A stretch of 46,496 nt of DNA from Reyranella soli (GTDB lineage Bacteria; Pseudomonadota; Alphaproteobacteria; Reyranellales; Reyranellaceae), in the NCBI RefSeq assembly GCF_007992495.1, contig NZ_BKAJ01000114.1, positions 1-46,496 of the forward strand. Direction: 5' to 3'. The notes beneath the pieces were generated by a model. It worked only from the letters and a program-made list of their open reading frames with translations, was not told where the DNA came from and did not search any database. Shown piece by piece: positions 23,637 through 32,490 of the stretch; position 1 is the stretch's first letter; each line of letters starts with the position of its first letter. A program made the position numbers and the translations under genes.

Positions 23637-25928
23637 TCAAGCCGCCCTTCGAGCCCTGAGATATTGACTGTAGGCGCGGCCATAGACCTCGGAGTCGGCG
23701 AACTCGTACTTTGCCAGCTGCTTTATGTCGACTTTGGAGACGACGATGCCGGCGATGCGGGCGCCCGCGTCGCCCAACAGCGACAGCGCATGGGCGGCCA
23801 CCGTCCATCGCGTCTTCTTCCAGCGGGCGATGAAGATGGAGTAGTCCGTCAAAGGCACGAGGATGCGCGCGTCCGAGATCGGCAGGACGGGCGGCGAGTC
23901 CACGACGATGAAGTCGTAGGATGCTTTCCAGCATTCCATGGCCTCGGCCAGCCGTTGCGAGCGCAATACGTTCTGCGGCACCGAGGACAGCGATCCTGCC
24001 GTCAGGACCGAGATGCGCGTCCTTTCGTCGACGTGGATCGCCTCATTCAGGTCGCACGACGGGTCGAGGCAATCCGCAAGCCCCGGCTTGGGCGACAGGC
24101 CGAAAGCGCGATGCAGGCGTGGCGATCGGAGGTCCGCATCTATCAACAGCACGTGCTTGCCCGCGCTGCTGATCTTTGCGGCCAGAGCGATCGCGGTGGT
24201 CGTTTTGCCTTCCAAGGGCAGGGCTGATGTCACGAGCAGCACGAGAGAGGACCGCTCGCGCTGCGCCAGCTCCATGACCGACGTGAAGATCGACCCTATC
24301 GATTCCGAGAAGGCCGAAGGCTTCTGGTCCGAGGTGAAGCGCAGCAGCCGCGCCAGCGAATCCGCTCGATGGTGCAGGTCCGGGACGATGCCGAGGGCCT
24401 TCAGGCCCCTATCGGTGATGTGCTGAGAGCTCAGGATCTTTCCGTTGTCCTTGTGTTCGCTGACCAGGGCGAACGACAGCGCCGCGCCGGCCGCCACGAA
24501 CAGTATCGCACCAAGCGCCACGAGGACCCTGGGCGAACTGGGCGTCAGGGGCGCCGCGGCCGGCGCGATCACCCATCCCGCCGCCTCGTTGAAGCCGACC
24601 TGTTCGGTGCGCTTCAGCCGGTTCAGAAACGCCTCGTAGACGGTGCGTGAGACACCGGCTCGGCGCTCGAGGGCCCGCAGTTCGACCAGTCCGCCGCTCA
24701 GCCGGTCGTAATTGACCCTGAAGCCCTGCAGGGCGGCTTCCAGCAACTCGACCTGCTTGCCGGCGACGGTGACGTCGGAGCGTAGTCTGGCGAGCCGGGC
24801 CTTTGCCTCGTATTCGACTTCCCGTTTCGCCGCCCCATACTGCTTCTCGACGCGCAGAGCGTTCGGGTGCGCCGCTCCCTGGGCGATCGACGTCCCGGCG
24901 AGCTCGGCATGCAGCGACGCTTCCATCTCCCGCAGCTTGTCGTCGAGCCGCGAACTGCCCGACTCCAGGGCGCCCACGAGCCCGAACTGCTTGACCCTGG
25001 CTTCGACCGCTTGCAGCTTCGTCTTTGCCACGCCCTCTGCGATACGCGCGCCCGCCAGCTTCTCGTTCGTGGCATCCATCTCGGCCTGCAGCTGGCCGAT
25101 GTCGCGGCTGTCGCGCAGGATGTTGGCGGCGCGGAAGTCCTCGACCGCCTTCTCCGCGGCTGCGACCTGCTCCAGAAGGTGTTCGGACTGGCCCTTCAGG
25201 TACTTCGCCGCAGCCTTGGCCTGGTCCAGTCGAGCCGCTTGACGGGCCTCGATGTAGTTGTCGGCCACCGCATTGGCCACCTTCGCCGCGACGCCCGGAT
25301 CGGTCGCGGTGAAGGCAATGTCCACGGTCGTCGACCTGCCGATCGTCCAGATCTTGAGCTTCTTGCCGAGCGATTCGGCGATCAGCTCCACCGGGTCGGC
25401 CGCCGGATCGACGGCAGCCGCGGCTATTGTTTCCCATCGCTCCGGCAGCGCCGCGAAGACGCCGGGCCAATCGCCATCCGTCAACGAACGCCAGCGCTGG
25501 CGGAGCAGGGCGAGGACGCCGGCTCGCCAGTTGTGCACGCTCGCCTGGAAACGGGGGTCCCGGTCGAGCTGCAGATCCTGCACGATCTTCACCAGCGCCG
25601 CCTTCGTCTTCATGAGCTGGATGTCGCTTTCGACATCGGGCTCGCGCGGCGGAGGCGGGTAGGCCGGCGGGGCAACCTGATCGGTCGTGGCGAGATCGGG
25701 CTGCCGCGAGGCGACGGCCATGATCGTGTGCGCGGTGTATTCGCGAGGAAGCATCAGGAGGATGGCCACGCCCACCAGCGAGACCAGGACGAAGACCATG
25801 AGGCACCGCCGCCAGCGGCGGCGCAGGATGCGCCAGAGATTGTCGACGCCCTTGGGATGCCCGGGCGCCGACAACGTTTGGGTAGCGACGGGGAAGGGTC
25901 CTTGGAACAGCGCCGGCTCCTGGGGCAT
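23637..25928 (-). CDS. Polysaccharide co-polymerase with C-terminal tyrosine autokinase (Wzc/ExoP type)
   Basis: A 763-residue inner-membrane protein that sets polymer chain length and regulates export by tyrosine phosphorylation. It has a Wzz domain with transmembrane helices at about 43-60 and 467-489, separated by a periplasmic coiled-coil-rich region (230-430). A cytoplasmic BY-kinase follows: Walker A SALPLEGKTTTA (K575), Walker A' VLLIDADLRSP (594-603) and Walker B FIVVDSPP (D677). The C-terminal tyrosine cluster (Y741, Y749, Y753, Y756) is the usual autophosphorylation site. Kinase and Wzz parts are in one chain, as in proteobacteria. Its outer-membrane partner (Wza) is not in the window. 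Confidence 0.93.
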   Translation of the reverse strand: MPQEPALFQGPFPVATQTLSAPGHPKGVDNLWRILRRRWRRCLMVFVLVSLVGVAILLMLPREYTAHTIMAVASRQPDLATTDQVAPPAYPPPPREPDVESDIQLMKTKAALVKIVQDLQLDRDPRFQASVHNWRAGVLALLRQRWRSLTDGDWPGVFAALPERWETIAAAAVDPAADPVELIAESLGKKLKIWTIGRSTTVDIAFTATDPGVAAKVANAVADNYIEARQAARLDQAKAAAKYLKGQSEHLLEQVAAAEKAVEDFRAANILRDSRDIGQLQAEMDATNEKLAGARIAEGVAKTKLQAVEARVKQFGLVGALESGSSRLDDKLREMEASLHAELAGTSIAQGAAHPNALRVEKQYGAAKREVEYEAKARLARLRSDVTVAGKQVELLEAALQGFRVNYDRLSGGLVELRALERRAGVSRTVYEAFLNRLKRTEQVGFNEAAGWVIAPAAAPLTPSSPRVLVALGAILFVAAGAALSFALVSEHKDNGKILSSQHITDRGLKALGIVPDLHHRADSLARLLRFTSDQKPSAFSESIGSIFTSVMELAQRERSSLVLLVTSALPLEGKTTTAIALAAKISSAGKHVLLIDADLRSPRLHRAFGLSPKPGLADCLDPSCDLNEAIHVDERTRISVLTAGSLSSVPQNVLRSQRLAEAMECWKASYDFIVVDSPPVLPISDARILVPLTDYSIFIARWKKTRWTVAAHALSLLGDAGARIAGIVVSKVDIKQLAKYEFADSEVYGRAYSQYLRARRAA

Positions 25929-26194
25929 TACCTGACCTCGGCTTGGGACGTCGTCGCGATCGCCCGGCGCGCCGGGCGCTCGCGGATGCCGCGCAGACGA
26001 TCCGGCGGCTCGTCGCGCCGATGTTAAGACAGCGAGCGGGGGCTGCCTAGGAAGCGCAGCAACCGGCCGTGGCGTGGTGTTTTTGCTTACTCCGTTGATT
26101 CTGTTTTCTTTTCTTATCTTTTCGTCCGCTTCGACCAGAGCATGTTACGAAAAGGTCACGCCGCCGGCAGGGCGCGCGAAGGCAAGCTGCCCTC
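25929..26194. promoter_or_regulatory. Divergent promoter region of the EPS locus with TTTTCTTTTCTTAT motif
   Basis: A 266-bp gap between the BY-kinase gene (minus) and the GT2 operon (plus). The part from 26080 to 26160 is strikingly T-rich for this genome. TTTTCTTTTCTTAT at 26104-26117 is repeated exactly at 38167-38180 before the WcaJ-type gene. Its core TTTTCTTATC (26109-26118) is present twice more, in opposite orientations, at 37022 and 37107. It could be a regulator site or a promoter upstream element. Confidence 0.55.
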
Positions 26195-27208
26195 ATGGTC
26201 GAACCAGGTACATCCAGCCGAGTCGACAGTCAGGAAACTCCGCTCGTCAGCGTGATCATCCCGACTTTCAACCGGAAGGATTCTGTGTTGCGCGCCCTCG
26301 AGAGCGTGGCGCGGCAGACCTATCCGGCCGTCGAGGTGATCGTTGCCGACGACTGCTCGACGGACGATACCGTCCACGTGATCGCGAGCCGGCCGTTTCC
26401 GATCCCGGTCCGCGTCGTGTCGCTGCCTATGAACCAGGGGCCGGCCAGTGCGCGAAACGCCGCGATCCGGCACGCCGCCGGCAAGTACGTGGCGCTGCTC
26501 GACAGCGACGATGTCTGGCTGCCGTCCAAGCTGGAGCGGCAGGTCGAGGCGGCCGAACGAAGCGGCGATCCCGAGATGGTGCTCGTCTACTCGCCGGCCG
26601 AGGTGCGACGCCGCCAGGAAACGATCGTGCGCCCGCGCCGTGCGATCGGCGCCGACGAGAACGTGGCCGACTATCTTTTCGCCGACGGTGGTTACATCGC
26701 CCAGCCCACGGTGCTGTTCTCCGCCAGGATGGCGCGCGAGATCCTTTATCGCCCGGGCATGCGTCAGCATGAGGATTGGGACCTGTACATGCGCCTGCAG
26801 CGCCGGGGCGTGCAGTTCATCATGCTGCCCGAGGTCCTTTGTGTCGTTGAGGACCGCGAGACGACGGGTCGCAGCAGCACGCCGCGTCCGCACGATTCGC
26901 TGGCCACGCTCGAGACGTGGAAGCCGACCATCTCGCGCCGGGCGTTTCTCGCCTTCCGGGCCAAGATCGCCCCCGAACTGCGGCGTGACGCCCCGCTGCG
27001 TGCCTTTGCCATGATTGTCGATGCTTACCTTGGCGGCGCGATCGGCCCCTTTCATCTGGCCGTGTTCCTGGCCCGTCTGGTTCACCCCCGCACCGATGAG
27101 GTCGCCTTTCGGCTGCGCGGGTCCTCCGCAGGCACCCTCCGCCGGGCCTTCTCGGCGCGTGCCTATGACAGGCGGGTGAGGACGGGCCAAACCAGCCACG
27201 ACGGCTGA
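26195..27208 (+). CDS. Family 2 glycosyltransferase
   Basis: A 337-residue GT-A enzyme. The N-terminal motif PLVSVIIPTFNRKDSVLRALESVARQTYPAVEVIVADDCSTDDT is the nucleotide-binding half, and LLDSDDVWLP (101-110) holds the metal-binding DxD. HEDWDLYMRLQRRG is the usual acceptor/catalytic region. It adds one sugar to the lipid-linked repeat unit on the inner face of the membrane. It opens the plus-strand operon GT2-Wzx-Wzy-GT4-PssD-PssE and ends 16 bp before the flippase gene. Donor and linkage are not predictable. Confidence 0.9.
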   Translation: MVEPGTSSRVDSQETPLVSVIIPTFNRKDSVLRALESVARQTYPAVEVIVADDCSTDDTVHVIASRPFPIPVRVVSLPMNQGPASARNAAIRHAAGKYVALLDSDDVWLPSKLERQVEAAERSGDPEMVLVYSPAEVRRRQETIVRPRRAIGADENVADYLFADGGYIAQPTVLFSARMAREILYRPGMRQHEDWDLYMRLQRRGVQFIMLPEVLCVVEDRETTGRSSTPRPHDSLATLETWKPTISRRAFLAFRAKIAPELRRDAPLRAFAMIVDAYLGGAIGPFHLAVFLARLVHPRTDEVAFRLRGSSAGTLRRAFSARAYDRRVRTGQTSHDG

Positions 27209-27224
27209 CCGGAAGACCAGGCCG

Positions 27225-28613
27225 ATGAGGGACATGAAAGGCCTCGCCGGTGATCTGGGACGCTACATGCTCGTGACGATCGGCCCGGTGGGTGCCGCCG
27301 TCTCGCAGTTCGCACTGTCCCTCGTTCTTCTGCGCTTCGTCGAACCGGCCACCTTCGGCACGTTCTCATTCCTGCTGACGGCGTCGCAGTTCAGCTTGGG
27401 CATCTCGAGCGCGTTGTTCGGCGCGGTGCTGCCGATCGTGCTGGCGGATGAGGATCCTACGTCGCGCCGGAAACTGAGCGGCTGCCTGTTCGCGACGAAC
27501 CTGGCCGCGGTCTGCGTCGCCGCCCCGCTTTTCTTCGCCCTGGCATGCACCCTCGGCGTGTCGCTGACCGAGGCTGGGCTTTTCGCGGCTTATGCCGCGG
27601 TCGCCCTGATCCGGTGGTTTGCGCGAGCCCATGCCTACGCGACTGGCCGGGAACTCAAGACCACGGCGTCCGATATCGTCTATTCGGTCATCGTCCTGGT
27701 GGGCATCGCAATGGCGCTCCTGGACCGCCACGTCGGCCTCGACATCGCCTGTGCAACGTTGCTGGGGGGCGCGCTCGCCGGCATTCTCCCGTTCGGTCGC
27801 GGCTATCTTGCGCAGCAGTTCATCCATGTCCGGGGGCGCCACCTGGCACTCTATGCACGGATCTGGCGCCGGCACGCTGGCTGGGCCTTTCTCGGCGTGC
27901 TGACGACCGAGGCCACGGCCAACGCCCACGTCTACATCGTCACACTCATCTACGGGCCGCTGGGCTTCGCGCCGATCGCAGCCACCGCGCTGTTCATTCG
28001 GCCGGTTGGGGTCGCCATGAATACGCTCACCGACTACGAGCGGGCCCGCATGGCACGCCAGATCGCCGACGACCGGGTCGACCTGGTCAAGGACTCGCGC
28101 CGGTTCCTCCGTCTCATCCTGATTCTGGCATGGCTGGCAACGGCCCTCGCTGTCGCGCTCCTGTTGCTCTATGCGCCCGACGCGCTGTTCTCGTCCCACT
28201 ACAGCGGACCGGTCGTGGTCACCGGTGCCGCCTTGTGGCTGGCCGTCGCCGCCATCCGCGTGTTGCGCACGCCGGAAGGAACGCTGTTGCAGGCGGCGGG
28301 CGCCTTTCGCCCACTCGCCATCGCAAGCATCCTGTCCTCGGGAGTCTCCATCACCACCGTCTTGGTCCTGGTCATCGTCGGCGGCCCGCTGTGGTCGATC
28401 GCCGGCATCCTTGCCGGCGAACTGGTGATCGCCGGCTGGATCTGGCGACAGGCCCGTCGCTGGCCGGTCGCCCGGGACCCTCAGGCGGGAACGTCCCAGC
28501 CATGGGACGCCGAGTTAACCATCATCGGCCCGTCGGCCGTCGTGCGCGGCGCCTCGCCGAGACAGTGCCATCAGAGCCGAGGCGCTGCTCCGGCACGCGC
28601 GACCGCGAAATGA
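27225..28613 (+). CDS. wzx: Polysaccharide repeat-unit flippase (Wzx-like, MOP superfamily)
   Basis: A 462-residue membrane protein with about 12-14 predicted helices, beginning GRYMLVTIGPVGAAVSQFALSLVLLRFVEPATFGTFSFLL, which is the start typical of Wzx/RfbX proteins. It should move the undecaprenyl-linked repeat unit to the periplasmic side. The last about 40 residues are polar and extend past the final helix. The stop overlaps the next start (ATGA). Its place between a glycosyltransferase and the polymerase supports the role. Confidence 0.82.
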   Translation: MRDMKGLAGDLGRYMLVTIGPVGAAVSQFALSLVLLRFVEPATFGTFSFLLTASQFSLGISSALFGAVLPIVLADEDPTSRRKLSGCLFATNLAAVCVAAPLFFALACTLGVSLTEAGLFAAYAAVALIRWFARAHAYATGRELKTTASDIVYSVIVLVGIAMALLDRHVGLDIACATLLGGALAGILPFGRGYLAQQFIHVRGRHLALYARIWRRHAGWAFLGVLTTEATANAHVYIVTLIYGPLGFAPIAATALFIRPVGVAMNTLTDYERARMARQIADDRVDLVKDSRRFLRLILILAWLATALAVALLLLYAPDALFSSHYSGPVVVTGAALWLAVAAIRVLRTPEGTLLQAAGAFRPLAIASILSSGVSITTVLVLVIVGGPLWSIAGILAGELVIAGWIWRQARRWPVARDPQAGTSQPWDAELTIIGPSAVVRGASPRQCHQSRGAAPARATAK

Positions 28614-29872
28614 CCGTCTCCGTCTATCCGGAAAGCCGTGCCGCCAGCGTACTGACGCGGGTCCTTTTCTTTTTGTTCATTCTCGCCTCTTTCCTTTTCT
28701 ATTCGCCGGTCATCGTGGGCGGCTACGAGGCGACAGGCGCGCCGGATGACGGCAGCGATACGATACGCCAAGTCGGCTTCTCGGCGATTTTCCTGTCGAT
28801 CGTTCTCACCCTGGTGACCACCCGGGGGGCGGGGGAGCTGTTCAACGTGCCGATCGCTCTCGTCGCCCTGCTGCTGTGGTGCTGGTTGAGCGTCGCCTGG
28901 GCGATCGACCCGGGCGCTTCGTTTCGGCGGATCGCTTTCACGAGCGTCGTCGTCCTCGGCATCGTCTACTCGGTCAGCATGATGGAGGATGGCAGCGTCA
29001 TATCCATCATCGGCCTGTGCTTCGCGCTTGTCCTGATGGCGGACTGGGCGGCAATGGCAGCTTTGCCGCAGGCTGTCCATCCGCCGGCCGATCTCGAGTT
29101 CGAGGCCGCCGGAGGTGCGTGGCGCGGCATTCACATACACCGGAACGCGGCCGGCGCGTTCGGTGCCCTCGCTGCATTGTATTTCCTGCACCTGTTGTTC
29201 GCGGGCCGCCGCCGTGCGGTCGCAGCCGTCTTTCTCGCCCTGTCCGTCGGATTCCTGTTCTTCACGGGATCGAAGACCTCGAACGGCGTCGTCGGCGTCG
29301 CGGCCGCCGCCGCGCTCCTGTTCGGCTACGGTTACCGATATCCCGTTGTGCGCAAGGTGCTGTCGATCTGGGCGCTCGGGCTCGTCCTCGTCGCCTTCGT
29401 CGAGCTCGAGGACTTCCTTCCCGACGTGCTTGCCTTTCTCGAGGACCCGAGGGCGCTGACCGGGCGCACCCAGATCTGGGAAATGCTGGTTGAGTACGCC
29501 GAGGACCACCCGCTGCTGGGCTCCGGTTACGGCTCCTTTTGGGCCATCGGCAATGCCAGCCCGGTGAATGCCCTTGGAAAGGCCTGGTATTCGACCTTGA
29601 ACGTCGGCCACAACGGCTATCTCGACCTCCTGGTGCAGACCGGCGCCGTCGGCCTGGCGATTGCGATGGCGGCTCTGGTCGCCCACCCGATGTACCTTCT
29701 TTTCACGCGCGAGATCCACGCGCACATGCGGTGGTTCCTCGGCGCCGTCTTCACCTTCTTCTGGCTGCATAACCTGACGGAAACGTCTCTGCTGGACCGG
29801 GCAAACTTCGTCTGGGTCGCGACGCTGAGCGCGATTTGCATCCTCGTCCGTCAATCGAAGGGAAGCCCATGA
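28610..29872 (+). CDS. wzy: O-antigen polymerase/ligase-like membrane protein (Wzy-like)
   Basis: A 420-residue multi-pass membrane protein. The core GGAWRGIHIHRNAAGAFGALAALYFLHLLF, FLFFTGSKTSNGVVGVAAAAALL, LTGRTQIWEMLVEYAEDHPLLGSGYGSFWAIG and NVGHNGYLDLLVQTGAVGL matches the Wzy/WaaL superfamily. The conserved Arg and His of the large periplasmic loop are present. It polymerises repeat units delivered by Wzx. The ATG at 28610 overlaps the wzx stop and the gene's own stop overlaps the next ATG, so the operon is translationally coupled. A longer open frame reaching back to 27545 is a shadow. Confidence 0.88.
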   Translation: MTVSVYPESRAASVLTRVLFFLFILASFLFYSPVIVGGYEATGAPDDGSDTIRQVGFSAIFLSIVLTLVTTRGAGELFNVPIALVALLLWCWLSVAWAIDPGASFRRIAFTSVVVLGIVYSVSMMEDGSVISIIGLCFALVLMADWAAMAALPQAVHPPADLEFEAAGGAWRGIHIHRNAAGAFGALAALYFLHLLFAGRRRAVAAVFLALSVGFLFFTGSKTSNGVVGVAAAAALLFGYGYRYPVVRKVLSIWALGLVLVAFVELEDFLPDVLAFLEDPRALTGRTQIWEMLVEYAEDHPLLGSGYGSFWAIGNASPVNALGKAWYSTLNVGHNGYLDLLVQTGAVGLAIAMAALVAHPMYLLFTREIHAHMRWFLGAVFTFFWLHNLTETSLLDRANFVWVATLSAICILVRQSKGSP

Positions 29873-30954
29873 ACGTTCTGCTGGTCGGAGGAAGCCGAAG
29901 CGTCCAGGGTGGGGTGGAGCAATTCTGCGTGCGTGCCGAAGAGGCGCTGACCAGCATCGGCAGGCACAGGGTCGAGCACATCTTCTCCGACGCGGCCTAC
30001 CTGCGGCCGAAGACGCTGCCCAGGCTCGCGGCATGCATGGGAGCGCTGTTCCGCAGGCGGAACGCGGACTGGGATTGTGTCTGGCTTCAGTATTCCAGCT
30101 TTCCCGACTTGGTGGTGCTGGTCGTTTGCCGTCTGCTTGGCTACCGCGTCCTGGTGACCCCGCACGTCGGGCGAAGCCTGGCGTCGATCAGGAATCCGGT
30201 CCTGCATTTCGTCGGGCTCAGGCTCCTGTCGACAGCGAATGGAATTGCTCTGCTGTCGGACAGCCAGATGGAGGAACTCGTTCTGCCGGCATCGTCCAGC
30301 AAGTGCACGATCCTCACCTTCCTGCCGAAGGCGCTGGCCTCGCCGCGCGGCGAGCCGCCCGCAGGCGGTGCCCCTCCCGTCCGGCTCGTCCATGCGGCCC
30401 GGCTGTCGCGGGGGAAGGGCTCGTTCCTTTTCATCGAGGTGTGCGCCATCCTCAAGCGGGCGGGATTGCCGTTCTCGGCGCGGCTGATCGGCCCCAGCGA
30501 CGAGCATACCCGGCAGGAGCTCGAATCGCTGATTTCGGAGAGGGATCTGCAAGGCGACGTGGCCTTTCTCGGCGCGATGCCGGGGCCGGCCCTGCTCGGC
30601 GAGCTGTCCCAGGCGGATGTGCTGGTCCATCTCTCGGAGCTCGACGCCCTTCCGCTGATCGTGCTGGAGAGCATCGGCTGCGACGTCTTCCCGATTTGTC
30701 TGGACCTGCCCGGTGCCCGGCACATCACGCGATCGTATTGCGGGCATGTGGTCGGCCATCCGGCCGCTGACCGCAAGGCGGCGGATTTCATCCTCAGCCA
30801 GGACCGCTCGTCGTTGAAGAGCAGGGCCAGGCTTGCCGGAGCGCGATTGCGCCGCGACTACGACTGGTCGAACTGCGTGTCGGTCTGCGAGCGCGCATTG
30901 ACTGACATGACAGGACTCCGCAAGGCCGCTCCGGTCGAGGATCTTCCGCGGTGA
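29869..30954 (+). CDS. Family 4 glycosyltransferase
   Basis: A 361-residue GT-B enzyme. The N-terminal domain begins MNVLLVGGSRSVQGGVEQF, with the glycine-rich acceptor loop of the family. The C-terminal donor domain has VRLVHAARLSRGKGSFLFIEV, FLGAMPGPALLGELSQADVLVHLSELDALPLIVLESIG. The Glu-x7-Glu pattern is represented by E-L-D-A-L-P-L-I-V-L-E. It starts at ATG 29869 within the wzy stop. The donor sugar is unknown. It is followed by the PssD/PssE pair with a GTGA overlap. Confidence 0.88.
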   Translation: MNVLLVGGSRSVQGGVEQFCVRAEEALTSIGRHRVEHIFSDAAYLRPKTLPRLAACMGALFRRRNADWDCVWLQYSSFPDLVVLVVCRLLGYRVLVTPHVGRSLASIRNPVLHFVGLRLLSTANGIALLSDSQMEELVLPASSSKCTILTFLPKALASPRGEPPAGGAPPVRLVHAARLSRGKGSFLFIEVCAILKRAGLPFSARLIGPSDEHTRQELESLISERDLQGDVAFLGAMPGPALLGELSQADVLVHLSELDALPLIVLESIGCDVFPICLDLPGARHITRSYCGHVVGHPAADRKAADFILSQDRSSLKSRARLAGARLRRDYDWSNCVSVCERALTDMTGLRKAAPVEDLPR

Positions 30955-31463
30955 GTACCCCCGACGCCCCGCCTCAGGCCATTGCCGACCGTTCCGGGAA
31001 AGGCGCAACCCGGGTGAAACGAATCCTTGCGGTCGCGTCGGGCGGCGGCCACTGGGCGGATCTGTGTCGCCTCTATCCGATCTTTGCCGGGCTGGATGTC
31101 GCCTTCGTCAGCGTTCACAGAAGCTACGCCAGCCAGGTGAGCGGGCATCGTTTCTATGTCATGCGCGACGTCTCCCGGCACGACCGCTGGGCCATCGTCG
31201 TGCTGATCCCTCAGCTCGTGCGGGTCGTCCTGAAAGAGCGGCCCGACGTGGTCATCACGACGGGATCGGCGCCGGCCCTGTTTGCGCTGGCGCTGGCGAA
31301 GCTGCTCGTCAGGGCCAAGACCATCTGGATCGATCAGATCGCCAACGTCGAGGAATTGTCGATGTCGGGCTCGCTGGCGCGCTACGTCGCCGATGTTTGG
31401 TTGACCCAATGGCCCGACTTGAAGAGCCGACGTGGCCCCGACTACTGGGGGGCCGTGCTGTGA
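30951..31463 (+). CDS. PssD/Alg14-like glycosyltransferase subunit (membrane anchor)
   Basis: A 170-residue protein of the Alg14/PssD/Cps14F family. Its markers are ILAVASGGGHWADLCRLYP, FYVMRDVSRHDRW, DVVITTGSAPALFALALAKLL and IWIDQIANVEELSMSGSLARYVADVWLTQWPDL. In known pairs this subunit recruits the catalytic Alg13/PssE-like subunit to the membrane. The GTG at 30951 overlaps the previous stop; GTG 31014, directly before KRILAV, is an alternative start. Its partner overlaps it by a GTGA, consistent with equal production of the two subunits. Confidence 0.88.
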   Translation: MSTPDAPPQAIADRSGKGATRVKRILAVASGGGHWADLCRLYPIFAGLDVAFVSVHRSYASQVSGHRFYVMRDVSRHDRWAIVVLIPQLVRVVLKERPDVVITTGSAPALFALALAKLLVRAKTIWIDQIANVEELSMSGSLARYVADVWLTQWPDLKSRRGPDYWGAVL

Positions 31464-31945
31464 TCCTTCTGACCATAGGGACCATGCTTCCCTTCGACCG
31501 GTTGGTCCGGGTCGTCGACCGGTGGGCCGGCGTCCATCGCGAGGAGGAAGTAATCGCCCAGATCGGCGACAGGGGAGTCTACGAGCCCAAGCACATGCAG
31601 TGGATGCGTTTCGTGCCCCCCGACGAATTCGCCGCGATGGTCGATCGGAGCCGGCTTCTGATTGCCCACGCGGGGACCGGCAGTTTCCTGCTCGCAGCCG
31701 AACGGGCGCGCCCGATTGTTCTGTTTCCCCGCCTGGCCTGGCTCGGTGAGCACACGTCGGATCACCAGCTCCAGACGGCGCGGTGGCTCCAGCACAAGCG
31801 GGGAGTCCATATCGCCATGACAGAGGAGGAACTGCCCTCCGCCATCGCCGCGGCGCTGGCGCAGCCCGAGGTCGTCGTGGAACCCATACCGCCCTACGCG
31901 CCAAGCCCGTTCCTGTCGCGCCTGCGCGATGCGTTGCTGAACTAG
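31460..31945 (+). CDS. PssE/Alg13-like glycosyltransferase subunit (catalytic)
   Basis: A 161-residue protein of the Alg13/PssE/Cps14G family, the donor-binding half of a split GT-B enzyme (family 28 type). It begins ILLTIGTMLPFDRLVRVVDRW and has LIAHAGTGSFLLAAERARPIVLFPRLAWLGEHTSDHQLQTARWL, the conserved GTGS and nucleotide-sugar binding region. Rhizobial PssD/PssE pairs add glucuronic acid and pneumococcal ones galactose; which applies here is unknown. The GTG at 31460 lies inside the PssD stop. It is the last gene of the plus-strand operon. Confidence 0.88.
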   Translation: MILLTIGTMLPFDRLVRVVDRWAGVHREEEVIAQIGDRGVYEPKHMQWMRFVPPDEFAAMVDRSRLLIAHAGTGSFLLAAERARPIVLFPRLAWLGEHTSDHQLQTARWLQHKRGVHIAMTEEELPSAIAAALAQPEVVVEPIPPYAPSPFLSRLRDALLN

Positions 31946-32003
31946 AATGTGCCGACAGCCTGCTTTTTCTCGCCGGCATCCGGGCGGGACAAGTGCAGCA
32001 GCG

Positions 32004-32306
32004 TTAGCGCAGGCTCAAGATGTAGGCGACCAGCGCGTCGCGCTCTTGGGAGCTGAGCCAGAAGTCGGGCATGAGCGTGTGCCCTGTAGAGAGGTAGCGG
32101 TCGAGCGAACGCGCCGTCGTGTCGGGCCGGGCGGCGATTGCCCGGAAGCTCGGCGCGTTATCGGTGGCCATGCTCTGGTTGGGTTCGACAACGTGGCACG
32201 CCATGCACCAGCGCACGGCCAGACTGCGTCCGACTGGGGGATTCTGCGCGGCCGCCGGCAATGCCGGCAGTGCCACGGCCAATATCGCCGCCATTGATCT
32301 TCGCAT
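32004..32306 (-). CDS. Small periplasmic c-type cytochrome
   Basis: A 100-residue secreted haem protein. After the signal peptide (MRRSMAAILAVALPALPAAAQ) come CMACH (haem attachment, 34-38) and a likely axial methionine in TGHTLMPDFWLS. The closing ALVAYILSL helix is typical of class I cytochromes c. The ATG at 32306 has GGAGGA 8 nt upstream. It is a single-gene unit inside the EPS locus, between the PssE-like and lyase-like genes, with no electron-transfer partner nearby. It may be unrelated to polysaccharide synthesis. The gap 32307-32490 upstream holds no gene. Confidence 0.88.
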   Translation of the reverse strand: MRRSMAAILAVALPALPAAAQNPPVGRSLAVRWCMACHVVEPNQSMATDNAPSFRAIAARPDTTARSLDRYLSTGHTLMPDFWLSSQERDALVAYILSLR

Positions 32307-32490
32307 CTGTTTCGTCCTCCGGTGGCGATCGTTGATTGCCGCTGTGTCGGCAGCAGTGCCGATCATGACGCTACTCAGCACGACATTGCGGCGTCACAGT
32401 GCAGGACATCCTGCGGAGCGGGTCCGAACCGATCGCAAGAGTTAAGGTCTGGACCAACTGGAGCCTGGACCAGCCGGCGCCCGGATGGCG

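Noticed and set aside
22755..24227. 490-residue plus-strand open frame
   Set aside because: Covers parts of two well-supported minus-strand genes (methyltransferase and BY-kinase).
28571..30034. 487-residue minus-strand open frame opposite wzy
   Set aside because: Low-complexity charged shadow; the plus strand has a coupled operon with overlapping start and stop codons.
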